Shown here: positions 59,186 through 64,000 of the stretch, one piece after another
Position numbering within the stretch: position 1 is the stretch's first letter
How the letters are laid out: each line of letters starts with the position of its first letter
Source of the DNA: Chamaea fasciata
Lineage: Eukaryota; Chordata; Aves; Passeriformes; Sylviidae
DNA: 64,000 nt
Reading direction: 5' to 3'
Assembly (NCBI GenBank): GCA_029207755.1
Contig: JARCOQ010000006.1
Span: 4,380,846 to 4,444,845 of the forward strand
The notes under the pieces: generated by a model
Databases searched by the model: none
Seen by the model: only the letters and a program-made list of their open reading frames with translations
Told to the model about the DNA's origin: nothing
Position numbers and translations under genes: made by a program

Positions 59186-62100
59186 GCTTTACTACATTAG
59201 TAAAGGGGTTAAAAAAATCTCTTTTGGTGTAAGTATTTAAATGAGAAATAGTAACTACTAAGGGCTAATTAAATGTCATGGTTTCAGATATGAGTTATTT
59301 CATTACTTTAGTGATAACCAGCTTCTCAGACTATTTTCAAACATGTTGAAGAAAAAAATCACTCCTCATGTCTGAGCAGAAGATTGACATTTCAGAGGCA
59401 TAGGAACATATTTAACGCCCTACCCTTCCAGACATGTGACTATGTCAATGCTAACTTAAATTTCTTCTTATCCTGTCTGCACTGAAGAGAGCTTCAACAA
59501 ATAGCAGGGGACTGATTTGAGAAGGAGTATCAGCAATTAGAGTGTACAAATGGAAGAGTGCCACAGGTTTTTGCAGCCTTGGCTCCAGGTGTTTCTCACT
59601 GTGTCAGAGCAAGAGTTAAGGATGGGATAGAAAGTAAAGGCCTAGTCAACCATGACACTTCATAATTAAAGAAAACTTACTTCGTGTAACAGCACTCCTG
59701 TCTTCTGCTTTGCTTCATTCCCTCTTCCACATTTCAAGAGGAATGTGGATAGTTTTCTGGATATTTCCTTTACAGGATCCTGTTTTAGCCCCAAAAGAAG
59801 ATGATGGTTTATGTCACTGTTGTCTCAGGTGGGATATTACCAAAAGCAATGCCTGGACCTTGCACACATCAATGGTTGCTATTAATCTAATCTACAATGA
59901 CTGCAATCCTGTGATTCACTACCAGCTTGTTATTCCCAACACAACATGCAAAAACATAGAGAAAGTGTTATTTTTTCTTTTTGTTTTGTGACCATTTTTT
60001 ACATTGCCTTTTAAAGTCTTAGAGATCAGATTCAGCTCAGAGAATATATGCTGAGAAACACGATTAAACTTCCTGTGGCATAAGCTAATCTTATTTTTTT
60101 TTGACTGTTCTCATTAGACAAGCCTGGTTTACAGTTTCGGTGTACAGCAATGTGATAATGCCAGTTATTGATACAGCAAAACAGGGACTTGATTTTTGTA
60201 CTGATTCACACTAGAAGACACTTAAGAAAACAAACACAACAGTAAAGTAACTTAGGTCTTGACAGTACCTTTTCTTAATTGCATTGAGATGATGACTGCT
60301 TTAAAGTTTAATGTCTGCTATAGGTTTCCATTTCTGTTAATCCCTGTGGATATAGTTGGATAGACTGACCTAGAATAAGTAATAATAACTTCTGATAAGA
60401 AATAGATGGAGGAATTAGATAGGAGAATATGCAGTACACAAAAATTAATAGTGCCTATTCTTGTGAATTTAAATTCTGTGAATTAGTCCCTAGTCAAAGC
60501 AGAGGTTAGTTTCACACTAATCCTGGGAAAGGAGAGGCTTCAGTGCTGGAAAACTGGATGTAACTCCAGCAAGGGTAACACTGAACCAACAAACAAAAAC
60601 AGGTGAAGTTACAGATCAAGCACAGATTACAGCTACCACACAAAGCAATTAGTGCAATAAATGAGGACTGGTATTTGGCTACCTGTGGCATAAATCTAGG
60701 ACACATCTGCTGGTTTTCTGTACAAAAATGCCTCTCTTCACATTGGTGAAGTCAAAGGTTTGACTTTACCTCTACTGAGGTTTTTTTATGGGTTTTTTTT
60801 TCCCCAGCTGGTAAAAAGCATGACTGTTTCTTGGTCTGGCTTAACCAAGAAATGTTACACTATGAAGAACTACCACTGTCTTACATGCAAATGTTTGTTT
60901 CAGGTGATGGGCCATAAACTATTGCTCCTAAGAAAAGTTGTCTGTTATGCCGTGCTTTGACTTTTACACCAAATTCACTGGTAGGTCTCTTGATAAAACA
61001 CTACAAAAGCTTTACCTGCCCCCTCCTTGCCAGGCAAAGCATACACTCCAAGGCATCCCCAGCAACTGCCACCACTCCTACCTTCACAAGTGACATTTCT
61101 CAACTTGTAGACCAGAATGCATAAAACCTGTCAGCTCCACTATGCCAACACTGAAGTGAAAGTGGCTGTGATTTTCCAGCATTTTTGAACCCTTGAAGTT
61201 ACAAAAAGCTCCTTCTGGTCTCACACTGGTGCTCTCTTTTTGGATGGTTGTCCAAACAGAGTGTCTCGCTTGGTTGAATATTAACGGCAACCCAGCTCCT
61301 TTCCTAAAAGAAAGCAATAAAGGCATAATGAGTAAGAAAGTAACTGCATGTAGTGAAAGGAACTTCAGTAGCATAAACTTTATGAACTTTCATTATCCAT
61401 TTGTACTACACTCGTTCACTGAAACACACATCATCTGTAAAACTGCAGAAAGACATCCTCACACAAGAGAGTCTTGAAATCATACAGAAAAACTGTCTGA
61501 CTGTATGGATGGGGCTCAGTTCCTGATTTGCTGTATTGGTAACAAAAGGCATCCAAGAGAAGTGAGCCCTGTTTTCAGGCAAAGTAAATGCCTGTTTATT
61601 CATTCAGGTGAGCACTGCCCGTACTGCAGTGGCATGTCAATACCAGACAGAAGGCAGACAGAGACTCTGCAGTTCCACAGAGGCTGAGAGCAGGCAGGAT
61701 AACTGCTTCTTTTGGGACTTGTAGGAATGTATTTTAACATATTAAAAGCTGCCAAGATGGATTTGCCCAATTACCCTCATGATTAATCCCTTCTCCTAAA
61801 ATTTCTCCTTCACCAAATGACCACTACTCAGTTTTGCTCTCCAAACCAGTATGAGTCCAGACCCAGGGCAACTCAGCTCCTGAGGATCTGTGTCACCTCA
61901 CCAGCAATGAGATTTTCAGACTGTATAATCTCCAACTGCTGGCAAGCTTGTTCTCATTTCTCCTGGACCTAATTATAATGCACTTTGCTTGGGATTTTAA
62001 AGTAAAGGCTGTTTACTAATAACCATGCTGGTTGCCAAGCAGAAGTGGGCCCTTAGCACACAATCACGACAGCAGCTGTAGGCAACACTGACTCACTGCA

Positions 62101-64000
62101 TCTTAGAAAATACAAATGCAAGAAGCCTCAGAAGTTGGTACCTACCCCAAAAGGCCCAAGGGATAAAAGATCAACAATAATGCTTGTTCCTGTAGCATGG
62201 GCAGTACAAAGCTTAAAAGGTTTCTCAAATAACATGCAACTTCTAAGTCAATGTCTGCTTCGGGCTTCAATGATTTAGGATGTCACGTCTTTTAAAATAA
62301 ACCTTAAATGATGCCTCAAGATAACATGCTCACTAATAATAAAACCAGCTACAAGAATAAAATTTGTTCAAGAAGCAGATACCTAGGCTCTATGCTTTTT
62401 TTTAAACTTCCATTTCCTGTGGCTTTGCTGCATGTGTATATATAGAAAGCAAGGGAAATTCCAAACAAGATGCCACACCATTATACTCAGAACAGCAGTG
62501 CTTCTCATTCTAAAAAAGGGAAGTCTCAAATGCTTTTTCTACAAAATCTATGTGAATTCAAAGTATGCTGTAGTAATATTTCATAGTACCATGCTCCAGT
62601 AGCTATCAGCTGGGACACAGAAGGTGTTTCAGCTAAAAACCTAAAGTGTAAGAAATGCTTATGAAGCACTAGGTTAGCCCAGCAGGACCTCAGCAGAGCA
62701 ATGGGATATAAGGCTAAGCACTCCTGCCTTCTTACCTGGTGCCTCAAAATCTTCTCTGAGGGCAGAGCACAGCTCAGCACCCGCACTGGAGTGTTCACTG
62801 AGGCAGCCTGTCCTGACCTGAGGGGTCAGGGCTCCAGCAAAGTCAGCTGGGGATTTACAGGGTGCCGCAGGAACTGCTTACTCCTGGAAGCAGCAGCCAT
62901 CCCAAGTGGCACAGCACTTGTGTCTCCACTCCCACTGCTGCTCAGCGCGTTATTCCCCTTTCTCACTAGTCCACTTTTTACCCCTCCTTTTATGCTTGTC
63001 GGTAAGAAGCTGCTGGTGCAGGAGCACTCCACAATATGCGAAGGGTGCATGGTGTCGACAGTGGCAAACAGCCTCCCTCAGGAGCTTGAGATATTCCCAT
63101 GGCACATGGGGCTCAGGTATGGAGAACACTGAATCAGAGGGGGGGTTTAAGAGAGGTGATTTTGGTGCCTTCCAGAAGTGTGCACTCAACCACACTCATT
63201 GCCTCACCACCCTTCCCCAGAGCAACCCTCCAGCACATCTTCTGGAGACCTGGCTGATGGCTGGGCTGAGATGAGAAGGGCAGCTGGCTGCTTGTGCTGA
63301 CCCCCACCTCCTGAGGGTCACAGGAACTCACCTTGCCTGAGGCTTTCACCCTCTCCTTTCTGAAGGAGTGGGAGGGAGGAAAGAGCAGTGGGACCCTGCT
63401 CCCCCCATCCTGCACCCATCAAATCTCTTTGTCAAATCTGTCTTCATATAAGAACCATTTTAATTCTTTTTTTTTAACTCATGGGCAGATACCTTGTTTA
63501 CACACAAATATCACAGGCCAATTATACAGGAGGGGCACCAGGCAACCTGGTATGTTCCCCACCAGCTCTTTGGCCAGCACTGGAACACCCCATGCCTTGC
63601 TCAGCTTCTTGGTTCCTTCTGCAGACAGGCTTCCTTCAGCCACGTCCCAAAATTCCCCTGCACAGCCCAAAATGGCACATCTGAATGGAACAGTGGGTTT
63701 CTCAGCTCCACAGCAGTCTGGACTTGGGCAATACCCAGTTACTTTCTCTGCTGAGACAAGATCCTACACTATGGGAACAGTGCCTTGATGGCACCGAGGG
63801 CAAGGTCATGAGCTGTCATCTCCCTCCAGCTGTGCCCCCGCAGCCCTCCCTGGGCTGTGCCAGCTGCAATGTCAACCAGCCAGCCACCTGCACCACCACC
63901 TGGGCCCTGGGCTGGGAGGAGAGCCTCAGGCACACAGACCAGCTCTGGGAGCAGCCCCATTGTGGCTGGTCCCACTCACAAAAGCCTGTTTGTTTCCTGC
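59186..64000. other. Downstream intergenic DNA, no supported gene
   Basis: AT-rich up to about 62.6 kb, moderately GC-rich from 62.7 kb to the end. Open frames are all under 155 codons and domain-free. From mammalian synteny as I remember it, FAM193A should lie beyond, tail to tail with TNIP2. I looked for a minus-strand match to its C-terminal region and saw none, so its end is probably outside the window. Confidence 0.45.

Noticed and set aside
62701..63132. 143-codon plus-strand open frame with a hydrophobic segment
   Set aside because: No conserved motif; the hydrophobic stretch comes from a pyrimidine-rich sequence. Other frames here are equally open.
59186..64000. FAM193A C-terminal exon on the minus strand
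   Set aside because: Expected from mammalian synteny, but no segment resembling its conserved C-terminus could be found by eye.

Overview
This is vertebrate nuclear DNA, almost certainly from a bird. It holds one split protein-coding gene with GT-AG introns, two CpG islands, and several old CR1-type LINE 3' ends, the commonest avian retroposon. It also holds an LTR remnant resembling the ERVL-type LTRs of songbirds. Nothing in it is bacterial or viral in organisation: there are no operons, CRISPR arrays or IS elements. The LTR points loosely to a passerine or relative; that last step is inference.

Layout. (1) 1-2.2 kb: AT-rich DNA with no recognisable exon. (2) 2.2-3.0 kb: a CpG island with several minus-strand splice-donor matches, so probably the promoter and first exon of a gene running leftwards out of the window. 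The synteny I remember (SH3BP2 lies head to head with TNIP2 in mammals) makes SH3BP2 a candidate, but no coding exon is visible. (3) 3.19-3.45 kb: a six-copy 43-bp minisatellite. (4) 3.5-50.9 kb: about 47 kb of apparently non-coding DNA. It carries CR1 fragments (4.0, 5.75, 19.5, 27.2, 41.7 and probably 50.2 kb), an ancient LINE reverse-transcriptase fragment (14.8-15.2 kb), an ERVL-like LTR (43.5-44.0 kb), a long TTCC/TCCC microsatellite (34.25 kb), and two small CpG-rich patches (29.0 and 33.5 kb), the second with a CTCF-like motif. (5) 50.9-59.2 kb: the complete TNIP2 (ABIN-2) gene on the plus strand, with six coding exons, a CpG-island promoter, and a poly(A) signal at 59165. (6) 59.2-64 kb: downstream DNA with no exon I can defend.

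Function. TNIP2 encodes a coiled-coil, ubiquitin-binding adaptor that works with A20 to restrain NF-kB signalling. Its spliced reading frame is intact at 487 codons from the preferred start, and all five introns are phase 0. The most informative regulatory observation is a cluster of four perfect NF-kB consensus sites in its CpG island, which suggests negative feedback. I did not find an undescribed multi-gene system. The points most worth a second look are the kB cluster, the symmetric A-B-C-C-B-A order of the minisatellite, the orphan CpG-island promoter at the left, and the CTCF-like patch midway between the two promoters.
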